Shown here: piece by piece, positions 44,901-52,591 of the stretch
How positions within the stretch are numbered: position 1 is the stretch's first letter
Layout: each line of letters opens with the position of its first letter
Assembly (NCBI GenBank): GCA_034401795.1
Contig: CM067374.1
Coordinates: forward strand, 137,854,508 to 137,918,507
Reading direction: 5' to 3'
DNA from: Chaetoderma sp. LZ-2023a
Taxonomy: Eukaryota; Mollusca; Caudofoveata; Chaetodermatida; Chaetodermatidae
DNA: 64,000 bases
The notes under the pieces: model-generated
The model's database searches: none
The model's input: the letters and a program-made list of their open reading frames with translations, nothing else
What the model was told of the DNA's origin: nothing
Translations under genes and position numbers: made by a program

Positions 44901-47900
44901 GGCTTAGCTAGTGATGGGCGGGGCTTAGCTAGTGATGGGCGGGGCGTGGCTAAAAATGGAAAGGTTCATTAACATGATGAAAGGAATAATAAATGCTTAA
45001 AACTTCAGAGCTTGAAAAATTGTGCGCATTATTTTTTTTCCCCCCTCATCTCTGATCGTGTGTTTTTGGTGGGAATATCGATAAAATACATTCTATTGGT
45101 CTGGCCTTACATTTGTATACATGTTATAGTCATCAACAGACCCATGGACTACATGTATCTAGTGAAGCTTCCTCTACCTATAAATGAGCTCCTATTTTAG
45201 GGGACATTAAAAAAACAAGGCAAATCAATAAATTGATCTAAGCTTCCCGAAGGCATACTCTGCAGAGAAACTGAATGGATAACCGCAAAGGCATATGTTT
45301 CAGGGAAAGGTTTGGAACTGTAGCTCAGACACAGAGAAGCGAACATATGGAGGCATGGACGACTTGGTGAATGGATAACCTAAGATGCATCCACATACCA
45401 AGTTTGGTGACCATATGTGAAAAAGTCTTGAAACTATGGCCCGGACAAACATTTTCTGTGATATTCAGTCGACCATGAAAAGTAGGTCACCATGACCTAC
45501 TTTTGATACTCTGCAAGCTTTTCCATATGATGTATCCACATACCAAGTTTGGTGACCATATGTGAAAAAGTCTTGAAACTATACCCCGGACAAACATTTT
45601 CTGATATTCAATCGACCATGAAAAGTAGGTCAGCATGACCTACGTTTGACCTACATTTCATACTCTGCACACCTTCTCCCTAAGATGCATCCACATACCA
45701 AGTTTGGTGAGCTCATGAGACAAACTTATATATGGTGGATGGACGGACGGATAAAGCGGCGACTATATGATCCCGCAAATTCTTTTTCGGGGAGCATAAT
45801 TACGCAACATTTTCTTTGGAATCTTTACAAAGAAACTCTCCAAACTCAGTCACGTCAGTGTAGGCTACAGGGCTATTGCAAGTCGTAGGACAAGTACATG
45901 TAGAGCAGATTCCCTATCAATAATTTGTTGAGAAATGACATTCATCTGTATTTGTTTAAAATGCAGGAAATGGCTTTTTAGAGCATTTAATTTTCAAAAT
46001 TTGTGTGGGTATACTTCACACATTATAGTCATGATAGGTAGTGGGACTATTCAATGATTTCATCCTATCACAGCTTTTCTGTATCATAATTGATGGAACA
46101 CACCACATTAACCCTTTTAAAACCATCTGACTGCTGAGTTATTGCAGACGACATATTCCATGGGTTATATCTCTGGACCGGTTAAATATTTTGAAAACAA
46201 GTTGACTGAAAGTTTTTGGTGGTTTCAAAATATTCAGCATGTCAAGAGTTATTGACCATTGAAATTATTGTTTAGTGGCTTGCAGCAGTGAGAGTTAATC
46301 ATCAATTTGAGTGTTAAAGAGTGAATATAATACCATTCAGGAGCTGACCTAAATGAATGCTAGGATAGTTAATGAGCAAAACATAGGCATTTCAACTGAG
46401 ATAGACCATGAACTATAACTACCACCCTTTAAGGAGTTGACCAGAATTGCAACAAGAAGAAAGAGGCCATGTTTCTTTATGTATCAACTTCCATTGAACA
46501 AATTTGAATGGCCCTTAGTCCCTAATCATATCTCCCAAATTTCATCCCGATCCATTCAGCGGTTCTGCAAGTCGTTTTCATGAAAACTAGGTCATCCAAG
46601 ATGGCCGCTAAGGTATTAAGCCAATCACGGCCGCTTGAACAAACTTGGTTCAGCTGTTTCCCTAGATGACCATTCATGAGTTTTGAATCAATCCCCTAAG
46701 CGGATTCGGAAAAGCAGATTTTTAAAGGAGCTCAAAAGGGGGACAAAAATCCAAGATGGTTGCCGGATAAATTGGTCGATCGGCTACATTTGAACAAACC
46801 TGGATCTCTATGGCCTAAGGATGCTTCCTGTTAAATATACTTGCAATTGGCCGAGTTGCTCTACAGGCGACCGTTCAATTCTCCCATTGCTTTAGTATAT
46901 GTGAGTTTTTGGCTGAAAAATGATTTAAAATGGCCGCCAACCTATTTATCTGACAGCTTAGAAAGTGGAAAGTTTGACAGCAGCAATGCTAGACTTATAT
47001 AAAACCAATTTTGACTTCAAAATTCAGCAACTAAAAATGCCAAACATGCTCCACTTTGATTGGTCCATGGTAGCCATAATCATTTGCTCAAATTTCGGCC
47101 CAATTTGTTCAGTGGTTCTGAAGAAGTCGTTTTCATGAAAACCTTGCCCTAGATTGTATTTTATGAGTTTTAAATCGATCCCCTACATGGTTTCGGAGAT
47201 TTTTCAAGACATTTCTAAAAATCAGCCAAAATTCAAGATGGCCACTGGCTAAATTGGCCTTGTTTGAACAAACTTGAATCTCCATGCCCTAAGGATGCTT
47301 CCTGTCAAATATAATTTAAAATTGGCCCAGTGGTTTTCGAGTTGTTTAAAGAAAAAGTTGACGGACAGACAGACAGATGATGGATGGTCGCAACGACATA
47401 AGCTCACTTGGCCATTCTGGCGAGGTGAGCTAAAAGCAGTCTTCTCTTGGTCTGCAATTTCATAAGACGCAGAGCAGAAGCAGTTTTTGGCTTGAATGTT
47501 AAAGGGTTAATGGAACGCTCAAATTAAAAAACCCAATAATTTTCACATAAAATGTGTCTATTCAAGCAGACTGATATTTTGGAACAACCAGTTATCGAAT
47601 CAGTTATTAGTGGCACATTTTCAAAACTATCCTCCTGGTCATGTTGAATGAACATTTCTGAAGACCACTGCAGAAGCTGTTTAATTTGGCCGCCTTGCGT
47701 GTTAATGGGTTAAACTAAATGTCTACACACATGTCACTGATGTCAGTCATATCCTCTCCGCCCACCACACCACTAGTCACAGTGACACTCCCCACTGGCT
47801 AGTGACAATGAGTGAATGACACTCCCTTGTGCTACATAAATGTCATTCAATATTGGAATTTATAGGCTTATCTCTTATGCAAATAGACTTTCTATGAGGA

Positions 47901-48538
47901 AATAGAAATTTATTTGAACAAATTTCTAGGGTTTAAGTGAATTCATCATGTACTGTTTTAACTTGCTCAGTCTTAGAGTCTACTTTTCTGGCGAGACCAT
48001 GTTAACCTTTTGTGCCAAATTAATTATGAGGACTACTTAAGACAGGTAGTTGATTGAAAAAACTTCAAAAGTTAAATCCTACAGCAGGTAACTTGTCTAA
48101 ACAGACCACCTGTCTATATGTAGTGATTGTGTTGTCAGTAAGGTGGCCGCTTAGGACAGGTCAAGTTACTGGACAAACAAGGAGATGAAGGCATTTCACT
48201 CACGCGCCCGTTGAGTTCAATCTAACAGTTGAAGCTTCAAAGTATCGCAATAATTATTGAATATTTAACATAAACAATAAACTTTGAGTGAAATAGACAT
48301 CAGTTATCACTAAATGCTCGTTGCTGTCACGTAGTAAGAACTGCGCGTGCGCATATCAGCAGGTGCGCCAGATTTATCGCCTAATATGGAATGTAGCTAC
48401 CGTCTAGGGAAAGTATCAATCTCATTAAACGCTTTAAAGAAAGTCCACAAAACACACGTCTGTGCGATTTTCTGTCATATCACTTACCTTATTCTGTGCC
48501 TCTGCCGCAAACCCAGACTTTGTTGCACGATACGCCAT
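29779..48538 (-). CDS. TAGLN-like: Transgelin-like (calponin/SM22 family) gene, 4 coding exons, 197 aa
   Basis: Joined coding exons on the minus strand are 48538-48488, 44112-43961, 31586-31373 and 29955-29779. All introns are GT-AG and phases match (0, 2, 0). The 197-aa product has the transgelin layout. The N-terminus is MAYRATKSGFAAEAQNK. A single calponin-homology domain follows (IRAKYDEGLAAQCMEWIKQL ... TLKDGYVLGRLANILKPGSI ... MAFKQMEMIGLFVEVAKGLG ... GQNLHQVVICLQALGRK). One C-terminal calponin repeat is present (GIIGLQMGTNKGANQAG). Family members bind and bundle actin and are abundant in molluscan muscle. The length fits transgelin rather than calponin, which has more repeats. The reading frame is intact. 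Introns are 4.4, 12.4 and 1.4 kb and loaded with repeats; intron 2 contains a whole DIRS element. Orthology to one vertebrate paralogue cannot be settled here. Confidence 0.95.
30001..30945. repeat. Two partial family A copies around about 700 bp of intron 3
   Basis: 30030-30082 and 30788-30838 are near-identical direct copies ('tacattttcaatggggttta' / 'tacattttcaatggagtctt', each running into 'ctggatatgctgaatatttt' and 'gaaaaca'). Only the second continues into the right arm ('gccaccaacaactttcagtc', 'aaattgttttcaaaatattc'). The intervening segment has an inverted pair 'ccaaaatacccaaaac' / 'atttttgggtata' near 30490-30540 and a 224-codon minus-strand ORF that I do not recognise and take as chance. 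Confidence 0.65.
31000..31080. repeat. Family B element, reduced (B11)
   Basis: 'aaaaatttactacaggaatg' and 'gccagttattccagtggtac' pair imperfectly. It lies in intron 3 about 290 bp from exon 3. Confidence 0.5.
31373..31586 (-). CDS. TAGLN-like: Transgelin-like exon 3 (C-terminal half of CH domain)
   Basis: Acceptor tttatcatcag, donor AAG/gtgagtg. Completes the Arg codon split with exon 2 and encodes LANILKPGSISKAKADKRNT to LQALGRK (71 codons). The DLHEGQNLHQVVICLQALGR end is characteristic of the calponin/transgelin CH domain. The open frame runs past both splice sites by chance (31241-31618). Confidence 0.95.
31685..31870. repeat. Family B element, best complete copy (B12), in intron 2
   Basis: Left terminus TTAACCCTTTAATGGTCAAA. 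Core 'atttatcactggaatgactg' / 'cagtcattccaatggtaaaa', with 'tgtcaatctgcaggccaag' mirrored by 'tggcctgcagattgaca'. Its left end is 99 bp upstream of exon 3 in transcription order. Confidence 0.85.
31905..32105. repeat. Family C element (C4), in intron 2
   Basis: Termini 'acctttaccgctctgatgtc' and 'gacatcagagtggtaagggt' + 'taa'. Inner 'caacaattttgg' / 'ccaaaattgttg' and the centre 'gctgtctacgacagc' all pair. Confidence 0.85.
32103..32775. repeat. 33-bp minisatellite, about 20 copies, in intron 2
   Basis: Unit 'tgaatgtccctcttcagaca' + 'gtattttacttaa', with 31-bp variants lacking 'ca'. It starts exactly at the right end of the family C element (gggttaatgaatgtcc) and stops at a family B remnant (32790-32880, 'ggccagcaaatggacattt'). 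In-frame 11-residue repeats (LLNECPSSDSI) result because 33 is divisible by 3; no start, splice or gene context supports translation. Confidence 0.95.
32950..33125. repeat. Family B element (B14), in intron 2
   Basis: 'gtccatttgcaggacaagag' ... 'ttaccgttaaaatcactggc' / 'accagtcatttcaatggtaa' ... 'tagtctgcaaatggaga'. Confidence 0.8.
33424..34810 (+). repeat. Dispersed AAGAGGCCC-type repeat, degenerate, in intron 2
   Basis: The head 'caaggagcctgtatcgcgca' is a decayed form of the 17.6-kb head. Two rounds of the internal modules follow ('aacgtgatcatccaagatgg', 'tgaacagacttggttcagct', 'tatgccctaaggatgctttc'). No tail. 34811-35340 has no recognisable feature. Confidence 0.7.
35345..35850. repeat. 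143-145 bp satellite, about 3.5 copies, with GGTCAnnnTGACC palindromes (intron 2)
   Basis: Unit phrases: 'ccatatgtgaaaaagtcttg', 'aaactatggcccggacaaac', 'gaccatgaaaagtaggtcag' + 'catgacctactttt', 'ccacataccaagtttggtg'. Palindromic GGTCAGCATGACC lies at 35429-35441, 35572-35584 and 35717-35729. A second array lies at 45.37-45.79 kb in intron 1. Confidence 0.9.
35890..36230. repeat. Dispersed repeat modules ('aatcttggnccttataaaggtgaat')
   Basis: Modules 'cattttcaaccaaaatcttg', 'ggtgaatccttcaaaaggaa' and 'gattctgtatgatatgg' repeat here, at 33.15-33.42 kb and at 36.56-36.72 kb. They form the surroundings of the 32-bp array. Confidence 0.7.
36231..36532. repeat. 32-bp minisatellite, about 9 copies, in intron 2
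   Basis: Unit 'acatgtaagtgattctgtac' + 'gatatagtgttt', nearly identical between copies (one has 'gtgcttctg'). It derives from the flanking module 'gattctgtatgatatggtgg' by tandem expansion. High identity implies recent growth. Confidence 0.95.
36822..36945. repeat. Family A element (A14), in intron 2
   Basis: 'gtttgaaaacaatttgactg' + 'aaagctgttgggagc' pairs imperfectly with 'caacagtcaaattgttttca' + 'aaatattcagc'. Outer right 'gtagtctgcagaaattcaac' and 'gacagtta' as in A3. Confidence 0.75.
37105..37205. repeat. Family B element, right half (B15), abutting the DIRS element
   Basis: 'ggctggctctgttactgagc' + 'cagtcatta', 'aaaatagtcttctcttggcc', 'caaaaccactgcag'. The DIRS 3' end begins within a few bases of its right end, so the DIRS may have inserted in it. 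Confidence 0.7.
37248..37402. repeat. DIRS 3' inverted terminal repeat
   Basis: Plus strand 'caatactcaccattctatta' ... 'ggaaccgggtactcggctcc' ... 'gccatgaagctcat' is the inverse of 43716-43872. The outer 37208-37247 ('gaaggaaatctcaatttccc' ... 'gagatctaa') is a 3'-only extension not found at the 5' end, as in DIRS-1. Confidence 0.9.
37457..37555. repeat. DIRS internal complementary region
   Basis: 37457-37516 ('gtaatagaacggtgagtatt' ... 'agggaaattgaaatttcctt') is the inverse of the 3' terminus (37211-37266). 37518-37555 ('ccttcgatcaatactcacca' ... 'ttacttctgata') is the inverse of the 5' terminus (43842-43878). Together they could bridge both ends of a single-stranded copy for circularisation. 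Confidence 0.88.
38050..39590 (-). pseudogene. DIRS tyrosine recombinase region (frameshifted)
   Basis: Read in transcription order: MFATRENAQIMTYVSPIPDP...DALAISW and APFWPSRTWF (39394-38939), ADFAAGRRSTFKSYNNKVNRFVDWC (about 39000), LAPVTIAGYKSVLSSV (38932-38732), AVFLLAASSARRRSEIHALS (about 38570-38640; first catalytic Arg in RSEIHAL), then AHDVRGIAVSTALYNGVP and MAVAQWHCESSFMDYYMGD (38355-38050; H-x-x-R box and terminal Tyr). The blocks are in at least three frames, so the protein is broken unless the indels are sequencing errors. The enzyme would integrate the circular DNA copy without a target duplication. The motif set matches the DIRS/Ngaro recombinases and not retroviral integrase. 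Confidence 0.85.
39455..41001 (-). pseudogene. DIRS reverse transcriptase and RNase H (frameshifted)
   Basis: The first frame (41001 down to about 40490) carries LLLKGAIKPANRNTPGFYSN and GGWRPVLNLRTLNWFI. The next frame (40496-39648) carries SIDLKDAYFHIPM (motif A), FIVLPFSLSTAPRVFTRVV (motif B) and TYRDDWL (catalytic YxDD). RNase H begins SLYTDASLEGW and continues in a third frame (39820-39455): HINLLEMMAVELALEKFLP, LIRSDNSTVVSYINHQGGTK (a DIRS-typical block). Motif residues of the RT active site are intact, but two frame changes split the protein near 40490 and 39800. Confidence 0.88.
41068..42805 (-). CDS. DIRS gag-like ORFs (two overlapping frames)
   Basis: A 414-codon ORF (42805-41561) starts MCHKFVRVLFKDHVCFRCTK and has an N-terminal CxxC...CNVC cysteine cluster that could bind zinc, followed by Gly/Pro/Ser-rich sequence. 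A 201-codon ORF (41673-41068) continues in another frame with helical sequence (LLDAIYSKQLLTEDDRWVLG ... LAVNLQLVRQAHALEL). The position upstream of RT and the composition fit a DIRS gag-like structural protein; sequence similarity of DIRS gags is low, so this rests mainly on context. A one-base change probably separates one original ORF into two. A 385-codon ORF on the opposite strand is a shadow. Confidence 0.65.
43716..43878. repeat. DIRS 5' inverted terminal repeat
   Basis: Inverse of 37248-37402 with scattered differences (for example 'ttcgattac' against 'ttctattac' at the tip). It contains the palindrome 'gggtactcggcagttgggag' + 'ccgagtaccc'. The terminus 'ttcgatcaatactcac' (minus) is copied in the internal complementary region. 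Confidence 0.88.
43961..44112 (-). CDS. TAGLN-like: Transgelin-like exon 2 (N-terminal half of CH domain)
   Basis: Acceptor cattatag, donor GGAAG/gtatga. Encodes IRAKYDEGLAAQCMEWIKQL to TLKDGYVLG (50 codons plus two bases of a split Arg codon). KYDEGLAAQCMEWI and TLKDGYVL are CH-domain landmarks. The ORF reads on through the donor into the DIRS edge by chance. Confidence 0.95.
44380..44490. repeat. Family B element, reduced (B16), in intron 1
   Basis: 'atgagccagccattcgtggt' + 'aaattttcaaaaatac', then 'ttctctcagcctgcaaatgg'. The left arm is mostly lost. Confidence 0.65.
44525..44772. repeat. CRE-rich family F (inverted copy 3) joined to a half family A, in intron 1
   Basis: 'ccagagtactcacccatcat' + 'atgacgtcataatg', 'gcgccacgtgtac', 'atgacatcataatt', 'gatgtcgtcatg'. 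Ends with the family A half 'aggcagcaacagcacccagt' + 'caaattagttacaaaatatt'. It is the reverse of the 21.0- and 27.9-kb copies. Confidence 0.65.
44832..44945. repeat. 21-bp tandem repeat, 6 units, each a GC box (intron 1)
   Basis: Unit 'gcttagctagtgatgggcgg' + 'g'. GGGCGGGGC starts at 44832, 44874, 44895, 44916 and 44937, with a variant GGGTGGAGC at 44853, so spacing is exactly 21 bp. GGGCGG(G/A)GC is the Sp1/KLF binding consensus. Confidence 0.9.
45370..45795. repeat. 143-bp satellite, second array (intron 1)
   Basis: Same unit as at 35.35 kb, about 2.5-3 copies. GGTCACCATGACC lies at 45485-45497 and GGTCAGCATGACC at 45628-45640, followed by 'tttgacctac' half sites. It ends with 'gcggcgactatatgatcccg', as the 35.8-kb array does. 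Confidence 0.9.
46108..46302. repeat. Family A element, complete, reverse orientation (A16), intron 1
   Basis: TTAACCCTTTTAAAACCATC at the left and 'gcagcagtgagagttaa' at the right, each with TTAA. The internal palindrome 'taaatattttgaaaacaagt' / 'tttcaaaatattcagc' has lost most of its right arm. Confidence 0.8.
46455..47435 (+). repeat. Dispersed repeat with GGTGAGCT tail, intron 1
   Basis: Modules 'gtcatccaagatggccgcta', 'gaacaaacttggttcagctg', 'gatgcttcctgttaaata', 'gacagacagacagatgatgg' and tail 'taagctcacttggccattct' + 'ggcgaggtgagctaa' (47398-47432). Same family as 17.6-19.3 kb. Confidence 0.75.
47515..47712. repeat. Family B element, degenerate (B18), intron 1
   Basis: 'ggaacaaccagttatcgaat' + 'cagttattagtggcacattt', then 'gaagaccactgcagaagctg' and right terminus 'gtgttaatgggttaa'. 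47713-48480 shows no other recognisable feature. Confidence 0.6.
48488..48538 (-). CDS. TAGLN-like: Transgelin-like exon 1 (start codon, 17 aa)
   Basis: ATG at 48538 gives MAYRATKSGFAAEAQNK and ends at the perfect donor AAG/gtaagt (48488/48487). The segment joins in frame to exon 2 (IRAKYDEG...). The N-terminal phrase is a calponin/transgelin family start. Too short for ORF-based detection; found from the splice donor and family pattern. Confidence 0.93.
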
Positions 48539-48584
48539 TATTTAAAGGTATTAGACAACTTGATTTCGTTTTGACTAGGTGGCG

Positions 48585-48690
48585 ATCAACACAAGACAAG
48601 TGACAAGCTCGCTATTTATCCTAAAGTGATGATGTCACGCAGCATTCCACGACTCGCCCTGTCACGTGATTATTGTGAGTCATAAAACGC
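48585..48690 (-). promoter_or_regulatory. TAGLN-like: Candidate promoter of the transgelin-like gene
   Basis: On the minus strand, a TATA-like GATAAATAG (48611-48619) lies about 75 bp before the ATG. Upstream are TGACATCA (CRE-like, 48632-48639), a GGAATG/CATTCC box (M-CAT-like, near 48650), TCACGTGA (E-box, near 48661) and a GCGCGCG run. No clear CArG box was found. Start site and activity are unproven. Confidence 0.4.
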
Positions 48691-48977
48691 GCGCGATTCA
48701 CCGCCAAAAACGATGTTAATTAATGAACCGATCGGCTACTATTTGCCCCCACCACACAGCCACCCCTCACTGCCAGTACTACACCCACCATTCGTCTTTT
48801 GCGTGCACCATGTAGCCTACATTTTTCAAGTGAGACATTCATTTGACAATAGGCCTACATTCAAATAGCATTTTCCGCCGGAAAAATAAAGCCGCCCCTC
48901 AAATATTTTACTAAAGTACTTCTATTATCTAATTTTCGCCACTATATCGGCGTTCCTGTCGGTCTTGGTTAAGTCTT

Positions 48978-49650
48978 TAGCTCACCTGGCATGAAGGGAG
49001 CGGCCGTACGTCCGTCGTCATTTCCGTCAAATCGGTCGCGTCTCCTTAACGGCTTCACAGATTTCAACCAAATGTGGCTGGTAGGTGTTGGCTTCAGATC
49101 TTATATTCAAAATTTTGATTGGTCAATTTTTCCGGCGGGCATCTTGGATTTTCCGATAATTATCCGGAAATCCTTATTAAAACGCTACTCCAATATCAAT
49201 TGCTACACTACGGAGATTACTATATCAGATTTCAACGAAACTTGGGTTGAATACACTTATACACTTACACTTCAACACTTATAACGAGAATTTCAATTGG
49301 TCAATCTTGGATTTTCTGAAAATTTCTGGAAATCATGTAGTTATAAAAGCCTATATACTCCATAACCAATTGGCCGATTTAAGCAAACTCGGTGGAAAGG
49401 ATCTCTAGAGTGGTCTGCTTTATAACGGGTAGACAGAATTTTAATGGGTCAATTTTTTCAGCGACCATTTATATTTTTCGAAAAATGGTGGTAAATACGT
49501 TAAAACGGTAATCCTCATTAACTGCTTGGGCAATTTCAGCCAGACTTGGCTGAAAGGATACTCGGCTGTTAGGTTTCAGAACTTGTATACTGAATTTTGA
49601 TTGGTCAGTTTTTCTGGCGGACATCGACATCTTGGATTTTGGTAAATTAA
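48978..49650 (+). repeat. Modular dispersed repeat with CTCACCTGGC head
   Basis: Head 'tagctcacctggcatgaagg', then repeated modules 'gatttcaaccaaatgtgg', 'aattttgattggtcaatttt' and 'catcttggattttc' identical in style to 8.1-9.04 kb. 49651-50060 has a short 'caagattcaagattcaagat' repeat (about 49861) and nothing else seen. Confidence 0.7.
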
Positions 49651-50343
49651 GTATTCGGTGGCCATCTCTGTATCTGTATCGGTAACTCCAGCCTCGATGT
49701 GCTAATCCTTGCTCCAGCAGGGTAGGCACCGCCCAGACTGACAGTGTCACTGCTCAGTGAGGTTCCTGGTCACATACCCGCACCCCTTGGGGCGTTTCCA
49801 CATTTATTTGCAACATGTTTACAGACAGTCTAGATAGTGGACCACGTCGGGAGCCACCGACAAGATTCAAGATTCAAGATTATTTATTCAATAATTCCAA
49901 GATAAACTAATTCACAAATCATACCAGGTTGTCGCCTAAGGCAGTGCCTATTGTTATGGCGGACACCGTACACACATATATACAGGTATATATAAATTAG
50001 ACAAGACAGTACTTACACAAACAATTATAAATTCAGACATTACATTTACTACTTCCTTATTACCCCTTTGGCCCTTGATCCATATAAACAGTTTAAATTT
50101 CAAAGAGGAAATATGTCAATTCGCGGGTCAAGAGACCACCCATCCCCACACACCCAACATCCTCCCAACCCACACATCCCACTCCAACCCCCCCCCCCCC
50201 CACCCCACCCCAGAGTTCACCACCGGTTCAATTATCTTGTCAGTCATTACAGTGGACAGAAAAACTCCTGGAGTGGGCCTCTCTCAGTCCGCGAGCCAAC
50301 ATATAATACTCTAACAGGGTGTGTGTAAGAGTTAGTCACTTGG

Positions 50344-50346
<3 letters not shown>

Positions 50347-50424
<78 letters not shown>
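50347..50424. repeat. (TTA)n microsatellite, probable 3' tail of the LINE
   Basis: About 26 att units. On the minus strand it follows the LINE 3' end, so it may be the element's tail. A (TAG)n microsatellite lies at 50749-50795. Confidence 0.85.
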
Positions 50425-50750
50425 TAGCGATACATATGGGTAGTAAATAAGGACAAGACAGTTACGTGACAGACAAGCACAGAACATAGTCAAGTTCAAT
50501 AATATACATGGATGTCTATGATTATAGATACAACAATAAACATTTATAAATTTTTGGGGGAGGGTACTTTTACTTATAATGATGATATATACTGTTTACA
50601 GGATGCTGGCTAATGGGGAGCATCCTTGGACAAGGGAAGGGGGATGGAGGGGATGGGTGCTCATTCTCCTGCTCGTCCTGTAGATTGTTACTATGGTAAT
50701 TGAAAATATTATTGGATATAATAGCAAGTGGAGTCATCTAGTCATAAATC

Positions 50751-50795
<45 letters not shown>

Positions 50796-51149
50796 CATTC
50801 TTTACCTTAGTAGTAGCATTCTTTACCTTGTTTTGTAGACGAGTCGGGCCATTTTTGAGCTGTACTGCATGAGTTAGATAATACTAGTGGGTTTTTATTG
50901 TTTTCTTGCAGAATTTTGTTGATAGAATTTTCTCACGTGTTTCCTGTTTTGTGTTGTTCCATAGTTTAGTGGCTGCAAATGATATTCAGTATTTTCCTAT
51001 GTCTGTCCGTGTGTATTGCTCATGTAGTTTATGTCTGCTTCTAGTGTTATGTTGGTGGATGTTAATATTGTTTATAAAGAAGGGGGCTATAGATTTGGGT
51101 AAAGTGTCGTGGTGGAAGTCTTTGACAATAGTTAGCATTTGAGATTTTC

Positions 51150-52560
51150 CTATGTCGGTGAGCTTAAGCAATTTTTCTGATTTGAACATGTTTTGGCCCT
51201 CTGCTGGCCTAGAAAATAGTTTGATGCTTTTTTTTTTTGGAGACTTTGAATTTTGGATATTCTGTTTTTGTATGTGTTAGTCCAAACAGTGTTGCAGTAC
51301 GTGAGGTGCGGGAGGATCAAGGTGCTGTACAGTGTTTTAACAGTGGCCTGTGTCATATATGGTTTTAGTCTTTGGATGACACCTATTCCTCTTGCTACTT
51401 TTGCAGTAACTGTTTCGATTTGTTTGGCCCAGGTCAAGTTTTTATCTAAATATACTCCTAGGAACTTTGCATAAGGGGCCTCCTCAATTTCCTTATTGCT
51501 AATGTACAATTTTGGAACCTCTTTATTTATTAATTCTCTAGATTTTGAAAATAACATATAGTTTGTTTTATCGACATTTAGTGATAATTTATTTAGTGAA
51601 AACCAGTTAGTAATTTCTTCCATTTCCTTATTTACATTTTTATATAATGTAGCTATGTCTTCGTCAGAGCAAAAGGCATTGGTGTCATCAGCAAATAGTA
51701 TTAGTGACATATGTTTGCATATGTTAGGCAGATCGTTCATATACAAGAGGAACAGCAGAGGGCCAAGGATGGACCCCTGAGGGACACCGCAAGTTAGTCT
51801 CCTATTTTCAGAGCAAGTTGCATTGAATTGCACACATTGCGTTCTGTCACTTAGATAACCTTTAAACCAGATTAGTGCACTTCCTCGGATTCCATAATAG
51901 GCAAGTTTTTCTAGTAGGATTTTATGATTGATAGTGTCGAAAGCTTTTGAAAGATCCAAAAAAATGCCTATTATGTGCTTTTTCTTTTCAATTGATTCTA
52001 TTATTTTTTCTGTCATTTCAAATAGTGCTAGCATTGTTGAATGTTTTTCACGGAATCCGTATTGTGATGTATAGAGGATTGACTTTTTATCTAAGTAGCT
52101 GATAAGCCGATTGTACATAAGTCGTTCCATTAATTTGGAGAAAAGTGGAAGTATTGAGACAGGTCTATAGTTTGTGAAATTAGAGGAATCCTTTGCATTG
52201 TATATAGGTGTTACTCGGGCTGCTTTTAATTTTGTTGGAAATATGCCTTGGGTGAAAGATAAGTTACAGATGTGGTTAAGGGGTATTAGTAGCGCTAACG
52301 TGCAGTGTTTGAAAATACTCCTCTTGAAACCATCCAAGCCAGCACTTTTTGCAGGATTTAGTTTGTTAAGAATGATAAAAATTTCTTCATTTGTGACCGG
52401 GTTAGCGAAAAAAGAGGATTGATAGTCGCCTGTGAGATAATCACTATATTTATTAGAGGATGTTGATTTGATTTTATCTGAAGGTGTTGGACCTATATTA
52501 ACAAAATAGTCATTGAATCTTGTTGCAATTTCTAAATCATCAGTTATTATCTTTGTTATT
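51150..52560 (-). pseudogene. LINE reverse transcriptase domain
   Basis: The open frame from about 52560 to 51150 (at least 395 codons from 52337; the true frame extends upstream through FNDYFVNIGP and ILNKLNPAKSAGLDGFK). RT motifs: NYRPVSILPLFSKLMERLM, SQYGFREKHST, FLDLSKAFDTINHKIL (motif A), CGVPQGSILGPLLFLLYMND (motif B), ILFADDTN (motif C, FADD), LSLNVDKTNYMLFS and KFLGVYLDKNLTW. All catalytic Asp residues are present. The C-terminus is probably frameshifted (KKKASNYFLGQQ). It would prime DNA synthesis on nicked target DNA. The clade call CR1/L2/Jockey is from motif wording only. Confidence 0.9.
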
Positions 52561-52591
52561 ATAAAGAAATTGTGTTTGTTGCGCTTTGCGG

